This document shows, piece by piece, positions 9,836 to 21,340 of a stretch of DNA of 64,000 nt. Each line of letters opens with the position of its first letter. Positions within the stretch are counted from its first letter, which is position 1. The notes below the pieces were generated by a model. It worked only from the letters and a program-made list of their open reading frames with translations. It was not told the DNA's origin and ran no database searches. Where the stretch lies: positions 235,299 through 299,298 of the forward strand of contig JAGYXB010001857.1 in the NCBI GenBank assembly GCA_022495005.1, given 5' to 3'. The stretch comes from Rhyacophila brunnea (lineage: Eukaryota; Arthropoda; Insecta; Trichoptera; Rhyacophilidae). Both the position numbers and the translations under genes were made by a program.

Positions 9836-12800
9836 TTTAATAATAACACACACTTCAGTTTTATTATTAGTTAGATTACAATTATCGTAGATCAAACCTC
9901 GTTGCTATGACTACAGTTAACATCTTTATAGGTGAGTAGTACACCGCAGTAGTAATTGTATGGCCGCGTCCGACCTTGGCGGTAGTTATTAAAGAGGTGG
10001 ATTGTAATTGTTTTTTTTTTTTTTTGTTTCCATAATGACTATCCGCATACACGAGAATAATATCATAGTTTACAGTCACGACAGAGTAAACAGTAAACCA
10101 TGCCGTGATTCTGTACAGGTGATCACTATTAAATTACGTGGGCATTTTCTCGCGTTAGCTAACCAACGAGCGTCGCAAACTATGTACTCGGAAATATTTT
10201 TCGGTAATTGTGACAATAATCCGATTTCGTCATGGGCCGCCTCCAGAATGGGTTTCCATGATTTTTTTACTATAACAAGCAAAAACACAGGTAATTTAAC
10301 AATAATGCTTAAATATTAAATTGATTCATTTAGCAGCATCGGCAATAAAACCCAACATGCTCAGGAATCGTCCGACTGCCTTAAAACCAGCATTGACCAT
10401 AAAAGATATTTTATCAAATATTAAAAAAGGCATAATTATAAAATAAAAAAAACACTACGCACTGCGTAAAAATGAACAACGAATATATATTATGTCGGTT
10501 TGTTCGTTTATAAATGTTTCCAGTATTAAATATAATTTCATAGTTTTCGTATTCTACAATAAATAATTTTGTTTATTAATTCATTGCCATCTTCCATTTT
10601 GAAATGAGCTCTCATAACAGTGACCCACTGTCGGTCGACATGTACCTATATTTATTTTAATACTAGTGTAATTTGCATCAAATAAAATCGTTGATTTCCA
10701 TACAAATTTGACGATTTCATATGGCAGCACTGTCCCAACACTACTGGCAATACATAGTTGCTACTAAACATTGATAAATGATAATATAGTGCTATTATCT
10801 TTTATAAAAGAGAGACTTGTATAATATATAATATTATACTGTAAAAGACTAAAAATCTTCATTAATTAAAGATATTTGATGTAGTCAAACACCGTATCTT
10901 TCTAAAGAGACAAACCCCTCAATATAGGTTTCCCTCCTCATTTTCCCTTCCAGTATATTGAGTGTAATTGATCCTTAAGACCTTAAGAGTAAGACTGACG
11001 ACGAGCTGGGCAACTTCCATGTGTGTGACGATAGGGGATCAACAATTCACATCTCTTATAGTTCTTGTAATTATAGTACTAGCACGCAAAATAAAATAGG
11101 TAGCATCTCGTAACGAATTCAATAACTAATTCTTTTTTATTTCAAATAATCAAAAAATAAATAAAAAATGGTGCAGTCTCACTCTTACTCATAATTGTTA
11201 TGTTACTATTGTCACATAATTTTCAAATCATATCAAGTAATTGATGGAAAATATCCACGATATTTAAAAGCATAATGATAAATTGCATTAACCATAGGGG
11301 CTGCAAAAGATTTGGCAAAATAGTCATCAAGTTGGTGTAGTCATTTTGGCGTTTTGTATTATGATATTGAGTATTTTATACTGGAATAAGGCAGCGCTCA
11401 GTTTGCAAAAAAAACGTATATGTATTATAGAATTAAATAGAGGTACTAGGTAAAAAAGTGACACGGTCGAGCGTTCACCACGTCATTGAGAAGTACCCAA
11501 CTAATTATTATTTTATAACACACCACTAGTGTATGGAAACAAACATGCCACAGTCAACATTTCAGAAGTCATCACAGCATCATGAGGAGATCGTTGGATC
11601 TGATTAATTACACATCACACTTTAAAGATTATTTCAGCGGTGTTTTACGAGCATCTTATCAGTAATTTGTTAATCAAATTAAATGTACTTGCCTTCCCAA
11701 ATTAAATAGGGTAAAGAACCAAAACATTGATTAAATTAATATTATTGATTTAGGTTTTTTTAACTCTCATTCAGGGAATATTCTTTCCACACAACTTTAT
11801 AATATTTTCAACAAGATAAGAAGATTTTCATCGTGTGTAATAACTACATGAAAGCCTCAGCCTCAGAAAAATACATATTATGCAATCTCTAAAAAAGCAC
11901 CAGAGTTTTACCAGCTTGTGTGAATAAAATCGAATTGCTTTTTTGATAACATAAAATTATTGGTCGATACGCAACTCAATTAATATTGTATATGACGTTA
12001 TTACAGCTAATTTCCCGATATGCGTTGTTTTCGAATATACGCATTGGGCATTGAATAAAATCGTGTTTTCCCCATGCGTTGAAGTCACAAGCGAAATTCC
12101 AACTACAGAGAAAACACAATAAATCGCCCTCTGTAAAAGGTAATGTATAAATGTTATATAAACCCTAATTAAATCTTAGTCACAGTACAGAAAGCACGAA
12201 AATCATTAATACAACTAAAAGCGAACGATTTAATTAATTCAGTTTTTAATGCGTCTTTACCAACGTAATTTATATTGATAAAAAATAACCCTTGTAAGCG
12301 AACGATTTTTTTAAATATTTATGCTTAGTCCGTAACAAAATACACATGTGCGTGAAAGAATAAGGCTCACAATTCATACACCTGATGTTTTTTCTTCTAA
12401 AAATAAAACTTAATGAGATCGTAATCTATCCAGTTAAGAGTCGGTACTTTTTGGGTCAGCTAGTCAAAAAGGCGGAAACGTGCGGTAGGTATACATGGCA
12501 TAATTAATAATAATTATTCCTTAATTATAATTGTTTTTCAAGTGACCTTGCTAGAGGAACTATTAAAAATAAATGCCGGCCATTTATTGTACAAGTTAAA
12601 TAATAAAATTAGTACCTACCTACTATTATTTTTATGAATATAAACGTAGGTATTAGAATTAGGTATAGCAATTATGCTACTGGATTTTTCATGGTCTAAC
12701 TAAATAATCATAATTATACTGATGCTAAAAGTAATGCAAATTTTATAAGATGGAAGATATTTTGATAGAAAGGGCACATTTTTTTCTTGGTGTATAGCAA

Positions 12801-13371
12801 CGAGTTGAATTTAGTGGCCATTCGAGGTAATGAAAACTGTGTGATCAAAGTCATTGAAGACTTACTTAGGAACGTGTCAAGTCATTGATTTAAGCAACAT
12901 AAACCATTATCGCGCCAATTTAATTTACAGATTGGGTAGAAAGTGGATGATGCCACTGCAGTTTTCGATTGATTTTTCCGCCATTATCCAGTTCGAGAAA
13001 CTTTTTATTGGAAGAAAATTGACAGCAAGTAGGTACTTACTTCGGTAAACTGTTTGTTATTGGTTTACTTGCGGTTTAAGCGAAATCGAAATTATTTACC
13101 CGAGCAGGCGTGCGTGGCAGTCGTATATTGAGTGCTTACCTGAAAACAAAAAGAAAAACATATTTAGTAAATAATATCAAAAGAAAGCACGTCGTTCGAA
13201 TAAATTAGGAGAGAACACAGCGATACATTTGTATGGAATGTATGAGAACATATTACAACAAATAGTAAAAACCACTAAGTTAGTATTTAATAACCTACAT
13301 CAAAATCACTGGAATCTATCAGAATTCAGAGATAGAACAAAGCTCTATTTTTAAACTATTGCCGGACAACA
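9836..13371. other. 3.5 kb of A+T-rich sequence without recognised features
   Basis: Both strands were inspected. Frames at 9882-10319 overlap each other on opposite strands around a poly-T tract (10010-10025) and have no recognised domain. A minus-strand CAG-GTAAGC donor-like site occurs near 13140. Several TACCTAC/GTAGGTA microtracts occur (for example 12612-12622). No inverted termini or LINE remnants were found. Confidence 0.45.
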
Positions 13372-13515
13372 CTTAACAATCCCCTCAACTACCCAACCAA
13401 GACTCATAACTGGACAAAATCCGACATTCGAATGACATTTTCAAAATGGCGTCCTACCGTAGTTCCATTTTTTAGATATGTTTATAGGTCTGTAATTGCA
13501 CTTCCGTTTTCAAAT
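13372..13515 (+). repeat. Dispersed repeat R3, copy A
   Basis: It matches 45296-45450 in the same orientation, with GACATTCGAATGACATTTTC followed by AAAATGGCGTCCT as the best block. Similarity extends for about 140 bases with scattered differences. There is no coding frame and the family is not recognised. Confidence 0.7.
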
Positions 13516-13760
13516 GAGGAACGCCCCCAAATTAATCATTTCATTTTACGCCCCCACGGATCCATCAAATTACGTAGGTAATTTGAAGTTTTTTTATAAT
13601 AAAAATACGTTTTAAACTATTAGGGAGTGTTGTTAGAATTAATATTAGTAAAGTTTCCGTTTATTGCGAAGAAGAAAACGAGTCGCATCTAAAAGGAGAG
13701 CCGATACATTATCCAAACACGCCTCTAGCACGTGTTGCCGCCGTCACTGAAGTCTTCTAA

Positions 13761-13816
13761 TATGCGACTACAGCGACTTCCTGTTATCGCTGATGTATTG
13801 TTGTCGGACAGTAGTC
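13761..13816 (-). repeat. Dispersed repeat R5, inverted copy
   Basis: The reverse complement reads CTACTGTCCGACAA, then CGATAAC-GGAAGTCGCTGTA, the same order as at 39568-39612. It is a small piece of the family that is tandemly duplicated at 39.6 kb. Confidence 0.6.
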
Positions 13817-14184
13817 GCTACAATTATTCTAGGGTAGCATGTTTGAAAAGAATGGACGGAGACAAATAATAGAGGTGACTGTAGTGTAACAAGAAGAATT
13901 AATTGAAGATCGCTGACCATAAAACAGACAAAAGGATGTATGTCATCGTGTATCTTCAGTAACACCTATCTGTCTTCGGTAAAATAACAGCATTGAAATC
14001 AAATGACGCGTTCTTCGTGGACCATTCCACCGAATGCTAATTTTATAGGCACATGTGTTCTATAAACAAGTTTTAATTTGACAAATGTTTTATAATAATT
14101 ACGGTAGAACGAGCCTACGTACTCACAGTCACAGATCATTCAGGATTCTTCCGGTACCTACATTTTCATTTAATTATTAAGACG

Positions 14185-14555
14185 ATACTTCAGTGAAACG
14201 GCAAATAATTTTCAACTATAGGCGCGACGAAATTTTGGACTCGCTGGCATTCGGAGAGCGAACGTCGACGTGTGAATACGTCAATTTGTTTCGTGATGGC
14301 GACGGGGGTATTAATTCTTAAATCGTGTAAAGATGACCAAAAACTTTACCCATTTACTTGGAAAAGAAAACATGTCAATGAATATATTATTGTTACTAAT
14401 AGAACAATAAACAGAACATTAATGGACGCATGTTGGATTTATATGACAAATTATATTTCGTTTGGCATGCGTCATTTGCACCCGCGACCGCAATCCGCGC
14501 ATCGCCTAGCCACGATCTTTTTAGACCATGCCTCAACTGAGGGCAGCCTTCATAT
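14185..14555 (+). repeat. Dispersed repeat R1, copy A
   Basis: About 370 bases, shared with 31224-31566 (inverted) and 45655-46005. The left end reads CAGTGAAACGGCAAATAATT; the right end includes CGCATCGCCTAGCCACGATC and the near-palindrome CCTCAACTGAGG. The open frame inside (14272-14571) is not conserved in the other copies, so the element is non-coding. The shared end-to-end extent suggests a discrete mobile unit, but it has neither TIRs nor a poly-A tail. Confidence 0.7.
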
Positions 14556-15702
14556 AGATAATATATTATGATTACGTGGCGTTCCTTATATGTATCTAAA
14601 ATATTATGTATCCATTTATCATAATATTATTATAATTTATAGGTTCAATATAATTGAAAAGCCATTTTATACATACCTAATTAATTATACTATTATTACA
14701 GTATAAGTGTAGTATTACAGTTACTACTTACATTAATATACCTACGTATTATATGGGTGTATACATAAATTACATTTTAATAACGCATTTCTTTACATCA
14801 GTTATTATTAGTTCTCACTTATCAGTCACATAATAATGGGTCACCTTTCTGCGTTATTTATTTTAAATAATGATTAATGATAATATACTAAATAATTAAT
14901 TGCCAATGATAAGATTCTTATCTTACACCTAATTATAATAAATATATACCTACCGTATATTTATCTTTGTAGATACATAAAGCTACTTCGTATTTTGGAA
15001 CAACACAATATGATGATCAAATCAATAAATGCTTATGTCTATTGAAATGTCATTAGTCATACATTAACAGCAAGATAAGAGAGTAATTTTATAATAATTA
15101 AATTTATTTCATCATACCTATGTCAACCAATTTACTTAGGCTAGAAGCTAGATGATGAATAATGTTCAGTAAGCTAAGTACCTAGGTACCGTTAACTACG
15201 ATGAGTGCTCTGTAACTAGTAATTAAACTTTTAAAATATGGGATACATTATTAACTTATGGATCAAAAATTTTAATCATTACAATAGACTATTTTATAGG
15301 TGTATACTGTTTACGATTCAATTTATCTCGGATTTCAGTTAAGGTTATAGGTTACAGCCACAGAACAGATAATAAATAGAATACCGATAGACTATATTCA
15401 ATACGCCGCATGTTGAAGCAGGCTTTTGAATGTTGTGAGTGTCCTACGAAAATTAAGCACGCATTATGCACGTGTAATAGTGTGTGTAATACACCAACAT
15501 TAAATGAGCGTAAATGCATAAACCGAAAGCAGTTTTCAGTATTCGACGTAAAACGTATTCTTGACACTTGTGTAAGTTAAACACGGATTCTTCCTTACTC
15601 GACTCGGTTACCTGCTATCGCCTCACCCGTTATATATTTCAGTTCCCATTATTTCTGAGGTCCCTGGGTACAGCCATACTCATAAATACATTAGAAATAA
15701 GT
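14556..15702. other. Strongly A+T-rich unassigned sequence
   Basis: Long ATTATTATA-type stretches from 14570 to 15330. Nothing coding or repetitive was recognised. The minus frame at 15352-15567 has no known domain. Confidence 0.45.
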
Positions 15703-15708
15703 ATGAGC

Positions 15709-15919
15709 TGTAAATAGTTTAGGTGAGATTGTATCACCTTGTCGGACTCCTTTGCTGATAGGAAATCTGCGCGATGGTTTATGGAGATTTACAGATGCTG
15801 TTGCGCTACTGTATATATTATTGAAAATATTTATATAGCGTCCAGGGATTCCTTGTTTTCTGAGTGCGTCGAGTATTGAACATTTCTTTATCGAATCAAA
15901 CGCCTTCTCATAGTCTATA
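15709..15919 (-). pseudogene. RTE reverse transcriptase palm, inverted piece
   Basis: Read on the minus strand the frame is open and shows D-Y-E-K-A-F-D-S-I at its start (near 15917) and GVRQGDTISPKLFTA at its end (near 15709). These are the RT motif around the first catalytic aspartate and the following GxxQGxxxSP block. The FADD-containing remainder of the same domain lies on the opposite strand to the right, so no functional enzyme can be made. Confidence 0.92.
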
Positions 15920-16765
15920 CCCTTGAAGACTTATTCAGGCAACTTGACTGGAATGACAAAGGGATCCCCATAAATGGAGAATACCTGAGTCATCTGCGCT
16001 TTGCCGATGACATAGTAATTTTCTCGCAAGACTCAGAAGACCTCCAAAGCAGAATGCAGGAACTCGCTGAAGTAAGCAACAAAGTAGGTTTGAAAATAAA
16101 TGTAACAAAGACGAAAGTCATGTTCAACTGCTTTGCAGGCCAAAAAGAGATCCTCATCAATGGCACTCAGCTCGAACAGGTGAAAAGCTACATCTATCTG
16201 GGACAACAAGTATCTATAGATGGATGTATATTTGATGAAATTGTTCGCAGAGTAAAGCTAGGCTGGAGTGCTTTTGGCCGCCTGAATAATGTCTTCAAAA
16301 GTGACCTTCCACTGTGCCTAAAGCGCAAAGTGTTCAACCAGTGTGTGCTTCCCGTGATGACATATGCGTGTGAAACATGGACCCTAAGTAAAAGAAGAGA
16401 TCCAGAAACTTAGAGTAGCACAACGTGGTATGGAGAGGTGCATGCTGGGCATAACGCGAAAGGACAAAAAGAGGAATGAGTGGATAAGGAAGCAGACAAG
16501 GGTTTGCGATGTAATAGAGTTTATTAAAAGCCTTAAATGGAGATGGGCTGGACACATAGCTCGAAGAAGAGACAATCGTTGGACAAATCTAGTCATCCAG
16601 TGGTATCCAAGAAGTACAAAACGTCCACAAGGTAGACCTAGAGGCCGCTGGATCGATGAAATGATAAAGTTCTGCGGAAGTACGTGGCAACGCAATGCAC
16701 AGGACCGAGAGAAGTGGAAGCAACTTGAAGAGGCCTTCATCCAGCAGTGGATAGATTCAGGCTGA
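15920..16765 (+). pseudogene. RTE reverse transcriptase, C-terminal part, frameshifted
   Basis: The frame opens L-E-D-L-F-R-Q-L-D-W and reaches the catalytic FADD at residues 27-30 of this piece, then runs through K-S-Y-I-Y-L-G-Q and T-Y-A-C-E-T-W to a stop at 16413. At about 16395-16405 one extra base (or two missing) shifts the frame; the next frame resumes Q-K-L-R-V-A-Q-R-G-M-E-R and continues through W-A-G-H-I-A-R-R to the stop after W-I-D-S-G at 16765. The sequence is otherwise well preserved, so the copy is young relative to the 0.1, 7.4, 49.6 and 52.7 kb stubs. The C-terminal region matches RTE proteins common in insects. Confidence 0.92.
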
Positions 16766-17025
16766 TGATGATGATGATGAGCAGTGAAAAATATAGACCA
16801 ATTTCTTGTATACTTAGAGGTTGTACAATAGAGCATTCATGACTAGGGCTGTCATAGCGGAAGAAAGAGTATTGATACCGTAACAGTTACGAATCGAAAA
16901 AAATATCGAAACCTTTTATATCTTAAGAAATGCAATAATTTATGGTGACAAATTTTGAGTCAAAAAACAATATTTGGGTGCAAAGAGTTTTGAATATAGC
17001 AGTGGTCTAATTACTCTAATTTCAC

Positions 17026-17299
17026 CTTCTTCTTCTTCGACCATGTCCGATCCTAACAGGATCATATGGGCCTCCACAGAGTGGAGGTTTTGTATTAACA
17101 GATTTTATTTTCTTTTATTTTTTTATTTTTATTTTTACGAGAAATGGATGTCAGCCTCTTGCTGAACCTATTAGGTCCATACTCATACACAAACTCATAC
17201 ACAAATTGAAAAACAATGTGTGCTTTGCAGACCCAGGATTCGAACCCGGGACCCTCGACTCAATAGGCCGGAGTTTAAGCCACGCGGCCATCGTGGGTG
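17026..17299 (-). mobile_element. tRNA-derived SINE, copy 1
   Basis: On the minus strand the head carries an RNA polymerase III A box (TGGCCGCGTGG, 17280-17290) and B box (GGTTCGAATCC, 17236-17246). A unique body with GGCCCATATGATCC follows, then a (GAA)n tail at 17026-17040. TTCAC flanks it at 17021-17025 and 17300-17304. The head looks like a tRNA, but the continuing body and the two other copies (50.7 and 62.1 kb) show it is a SINE. It depends on LINE enzymes in trans; the partner LINE is not evident. Confidence 0.88.
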
Positions 17300-17304
17300 T
17301 TCAC

Positions 17305-17960
17305 GGTACCTACTACATAGTATTTACTTCGGTATGAAGTACAAATAGTTTGTCACTAGTGCGGGGAGGGGGGTTAAACGTTAAACAGATAGTTGATAAA
17401 AATACTGTTTCAAAGAACTCTCCTGTAAAATATTTCAAATGTCACATATACTGGTTCTGCCATTCGACACATTTGATAATGGCATAGATGTCGGATTCAA
17501 TATGATTGAGAAACCCACAGGCATTCAGAATTCGACCAATAATAACATGGCGCAAAAAGGGGCCTGGCTGGTATGTGAAAAATTGCGTTTATTAGTAATA
17601 GAAACTGATTGAGAAAACTGTAGATTTTCGCAAGTGACAGTAAAACGTTGACAATTTTATTACCTGCAGATAGCCAGCACGGTCCATTAAGACCGGCGGC
17701 GAAATTTTCATTCGCATTTCGTGGAACGCAAGAAAAAACGACTATCGTTGGGAAATCCGCACCCAATACCCGGAAGAAAATCGCACTGGCGTGTCGCAAG
17801 TGGACACAGTGCCCGGCAGAATGCACGGCCACGACAACCTACAAACTCTGCTAAGGTTGCGCGCGAGCGGCTGAGGAAAGCGACGCGGATAACGCCCTCG
17901 ATGCAGCGAAAGAATTTGCATGGACACTTACTTATCGTGCAAAGGTCGACTATATAGTGG
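17305..17960. other. Unassigned, with CpG-rich block 17640-17960
   Basis: The block at 17640-17960 is visibly richer in G+C and CpG than its surroundings and is crossed by overlapping frames on both strands (17497-17832 minus; 17648-17854 and 17721-17957 plus). None has a recognised domain, and the overlap is what a G+C-rich non-coding patch produces. It could be an old repeat, a regulatory patch or an unrecognised exon. Confidence 0.35.
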
Positions 17961-19130
17961 GCCTATGAATTGAGTCGGAAAAATGTAAAACGCATGTGCG
18001 TTCAGTTGCATAATATTATGATTAAACGTAATTCAATCAATTATTAATCCCGAGAAGGCCCACGTGACCTTGTCATAATCTAGCATAACTAACGGCCTGC
18101 TGCCGGAGTGAAAGAAAGAGAACATGTAAATCGCCGTGCTTCTCTTACCGTCGCGCATTTGGCATTAGTTAGTTGTTGACGAATGAGCAATAACGTCATT
18201 AAACAATATTGATATCAAAATGAACGATTTAATCATCATTTATGTATTTAGAGTCTTGGCAGTTTTGTCATATCAGAAGAGTTTCCATGAATACGAACGT
18301 AATGTGTACCTACAGAATTTGTTTGATCACATTCTATAACACTTCGTAGGACTTTTTACTTCCCAGAGTGAGTGATTGCATTGAACTTAGAATCGGGATT
18401 TTTGTTATGCACGATCTCTAGGTGATGTCTACATTAAGCACGGTCGCACTCACTAATACACCGCTGTCGCTTTCCTTCGCCGCTTCGCTTCTCTGCGAAC
18501 GCACCGATAACGCAGAACGCGAAACGTCGCAGTCAATTAATATCGAGAGCGAAATAAAAACTAGAAAGTGTTTTTTTGTATTATTTATTTCGCAGCCCAT
18601 AAATAGGAGTAAACAAATCGATGGACGCCATTTTAATGCAATCGGGTAAAATGGTAATCAATTTTTAAATACATCGATACATCGATCTGGTTTCAGTTTT
18701 TTACGGTCAAAAATTTGGTCTCTTTCCACATGAAATTCGTGACATCTTTATCTTTGCTGAGACTGCTGTGAGGAAATGTATTTTATTTAATAATTCCAAT
18801 GAATGAAAATTAAATTTCGTTTCGTAGTTGCAAACATACAATAATATTGTCCAATACATATTGATCTAGTTGTAAGTAAGAGTAATTATCTAAACATCGA
18901 TCGTGTTTAACTTATTAAACTTATTTTCGCCCTTTACATTATTGGTTTTCCACACAGACGTTCCGTCTTCAAGCCCGGGAGAAACAGAACATAATATTAT
19001 TATTATGAAATTATGTTAAAATAATATGATTTACTATATTCCATGTTGCATCCAGGACAGTCGCTAAAAAGCTTAACTTTCCTCGGGATTATCATAGGCG
19101 CGAATACAACTAGTGGCTCTCTCATTCGGC
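17961..19130. other. Unassigned, with small CpG-rich block 18420-18560
   Basis: A G+C-rich block at about 18440-18530 contains CGCCGCTTCGCTT and CGATAACGCAGAACGCG-type sequence and opposed overlapping frames with no domain. The rest is A+T-rich. No splice-framed exon is evident. Confidence 0.35.
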
Positions 19131-19137
19131 ACAAGTC

Positions 19138-19540
19138 TTCAGTACCTTCTTCAAATATTTGGGTTACGTGTAAATTGTACGTAGTACATTTCGCCGTAGC
19201 ACAGTTCAACGTACAGTATTAAGATTTAAAAATGATACGTTGTTCGCTCCGAGCATTACAGGCAGTAATGCCCCAATTTGATTAGATTCAATAAAAACAT
19301 TTATTTGATAACACCTACTTTGGAATCATTTATTTTATATAAATACACTATACGATATAATTCAATTTCTAATTTACTTACCCCTTTATTTTTTGTCTTT
19401 TCTTCGTATTCCTGTGGTTTGTGCCTACTACGTATTTTAAAATGTTTTATTTAGATAAGAATTTGATTTCAATACTATACGACCATCGGTTTCCGATACA
19501 ACATGTCACGTCATAGTTACATATGTACAAATTTCTGGCC
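19138..19540 (+). repeat. Dispersed repeat R4, copy A
   Basis: It is collinear with 54235-54705 over about 400 bases, with blocks CCGTAGCACAGTTCA, TTAGATTCAATAA, CGTATTCC-TGGTTT and TCAATA-TATACG-CCATC in the same order and orientation. A third short piece lies at 55068-55118. There is no coding frame and no termini were found; the family is unknown. Confidence 0.7.
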
Positions 19541-20775
19541 ACATTGGAATAGTATTTGTATACTGTTATATTTATTAATCTGAAAATCTTGAAGGCATTC
19601 AAGTATCGCATATGAATAGTGATACTAAACTTTCATTACTTACTATACAAATAAAACAAAATATTTTCTAGAAGTGAAACTAGTTGTAGGGTCATCGAGT
19701 AGTTTTTTTAATTTTAAAACACGTTCGTTACCTACCTGAGCGAAAGTTAATATCCAAGGGCCTTATACGTATTAAAGATTAATAATTATTAACATACGAG
19801 TCAACGCACCCCACTACCAATCTCTAAAGTTTCATTGGACGAGTTCATTCAACGCTATAACAACATACACAACACACAATTTGTCTATGGCATTGACATA
19901 TTACTTACAAATTAATTTCACCTTCGCGTAACACAATATACCTGTCTAATAAATCAAATCTTCCAAATTCGTTTCGACTAAGTACGAAATGATTAAGTTA
20001 AGTTATAATGTGGAGGTGGCACGAAATGACAACTAATACGAGGCTATGCAGTGTCCATAATCATAGATATTATCGCAAGGTTTCATAAAATAATTTCAGT
20101 TTTTTATTATAATTCCGAAATTACTGCTAAGTATCTAACTAGGCGAGCAAGTAAATATTCTTTTATAATATTATATTCTACGTATGACAGAATTGTAGCC
20201 ATACTTTATCCGGCGAATTCGCATCAGGCCCACAAATAGTGCATATTACGCAATGCCGTCCCTTTTCATTTTCAGTTCCAAATTTTATGTACCTACTACA
20301 TGATGTATTATTTTGTTTCGGCTATAATAAACAGACAAATACATCAAAATAATATGTTTTAGTTACACACACGAAACTTACTCTCAACAACATAGTGGTG
20401 GTTTGAGAGACGTAGAGGGCTGTGTGTGACGCGAATAGATTTGGAGACACTCTATTTTGCAAAAATATTCATAAACCGACTACCGCTAGTGACTTGCAGC
20501 ACATTATAAGGGTGCAGCAAATTAAGAAAGAAATGCGAATAATCCAACATTTGAGAGTAGATTCCGTAGATAAATCCAGCTCCAACTGTTCCAAATAGCA
20601 GATGATGGATAAAACAAAGACCACCCTGATGCTAGCCGACCTCCGTTAGGGGATGGCATGGAAAAAAACAATACCTAAAGTTAGTAGTGATTTAGGTATG
20701 TTAGTTAATATTATTGTAAGATCATTCGACAATCAATATTGTTCAGCAGGCGAATACCATACAATCCATCTTAGC
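19541..20775. other. A+T-rich unassigned sequence
   Basis: The only repeated piece seen is 20302-20352 (TCGGCTATAATAAACAGACAAATACA-CA), which resembles 60955-60990. No gene was recognised. Confidence 0.4.
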
Positions 20776-20778
20776 TAA

Positions 20779-21028
20779 GCCGCACATTGAAAATCGTGCC
20801 GACTGGGAAATAGTCATAAATTAAAGCTGTGCGTAATGTTGGATCTTTATTCCGTGCGCGTGGGCGATGCCATTCCGGGACAGTGACGTCACGCAGCTAG
20901 CCAAAACGAATGAGGAAGTGCGACATTTTTTTTTCAAATTACATTTTTTGTGAATATGTAACTAATAAAATCACATCGACATATTCGACGTTGTTACAGT
21001 CGAGAAGAGTTTAGATGTGCTACCCGGC
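20779..21028. mobile_element. Harbinger-type MITE, 250 bp, TAA target duplication
   Basis: It starts GCCGCACATTGAAAATCG and ends, as reverse complement, GCCGGGTAGCACATCTAAAC, flanked by TAA at 20776-20778 and 21029-21031. Its right half aligns with the right half of the MITE at 58534-58937 (poly-T, CAAA, then ACATCGAC-TATTCGAC), and its left half aligns with the inverted fragment at 59045-59181 (GGGACAGTGACGT-ACGC-GCTAGCC). TAA duplication and non-coding structure fit PIF/Harbinger-mobilised MITEs. Confidence 0.75.
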
Positions 21029-21031
21029 TAA

Positions 21032-21340
21032 TACGCGTGCGTAAACCCTTCCATAATAAGCCATGGACTAATGAGAGGCGATCCGCAGCCTCGGCCGCGC
21101 GCGCAGGTCGTCGACCGAGACGCCGCATCGAAACGAAACGAGACTTCGACGCGCGGCATGAGCGAAACCCGACACAGCCGAGAGTGGAGATCGTAGGAAA
21201 ACGAAAGTGAACGAAGTCAGTGGAAACTCGACGCGTTTCACTCGATACTGTCTGCTTTTTATGAGATCGTTTTTCCAAGTCAGCTCGGCGATTGGCATTT
21301 GTAGTGGAACGGCCCTAAGGCTTGTAATAATTGAGGTACA
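21032..21340. promoter_or_regulatory. CpG-rich block, possible promoter or 5' exon
   Basis: This 300-bp block is unusually rich in CpG for the window (CGCGCGCGCAGGTCGTCGAC at 21094-21113 is the densest part). Opposed overlapping frames of 94 and 99 codons cross it on the minus strand without recognised domains. It directly abuts the MITE. It might be a promoter with an untranslated first exon or a G+C-rich repeat; nothing in the sequence decides between them. Confidence 0.25.

Larger units (their letters stand above)
15709..16782 (+). mobile_element. RTE-type LINE, 5'-truncated with inverted 5' segment (twin priming)
   Basis: The left 211 bases encode RT in the minus orientation; from about 15920 the element continues on the plus strand to its TGATGATGA tail at 16763-16780. 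The two pieces join within one amino acid of each other in element coordinates: the inverted part ends K-L-F-T-A and the direct part starts L-E-D-L-F, neighbours in RTE proteins. This is the structure expected from twin priming during target-primed reverse transcription. ATGAGC at 15703-15708 and 16777-16782 is a candidate target duplication, though the right copy overlaps the tail. Confidence 0.9.

Noticed and set aside
14272..14571. 99-codon plus frame
   Set aside because: It lies in repeat R1 and is broken in the other two copies.
16384..16836. 150-codon minus-strand frame with a histidine run
   Set aside because: It is the antisense of the RTE C-terminus; the histidine run is the complement of the TGATGA tail.
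17220..17299. tRNA gene on the minus strand
   Set aside because: A and B boxes are present, but the sequence continues into a body shared with two other copies and is flanked by a target duplication. It is a SINE head, and I could not fold a convincing anticodon arm.
17497..17957. Possible gene in the CpG-rich block
   Set aside because: Frames on both strands overlap and none has recognisable domains, acceptor or donor sites.
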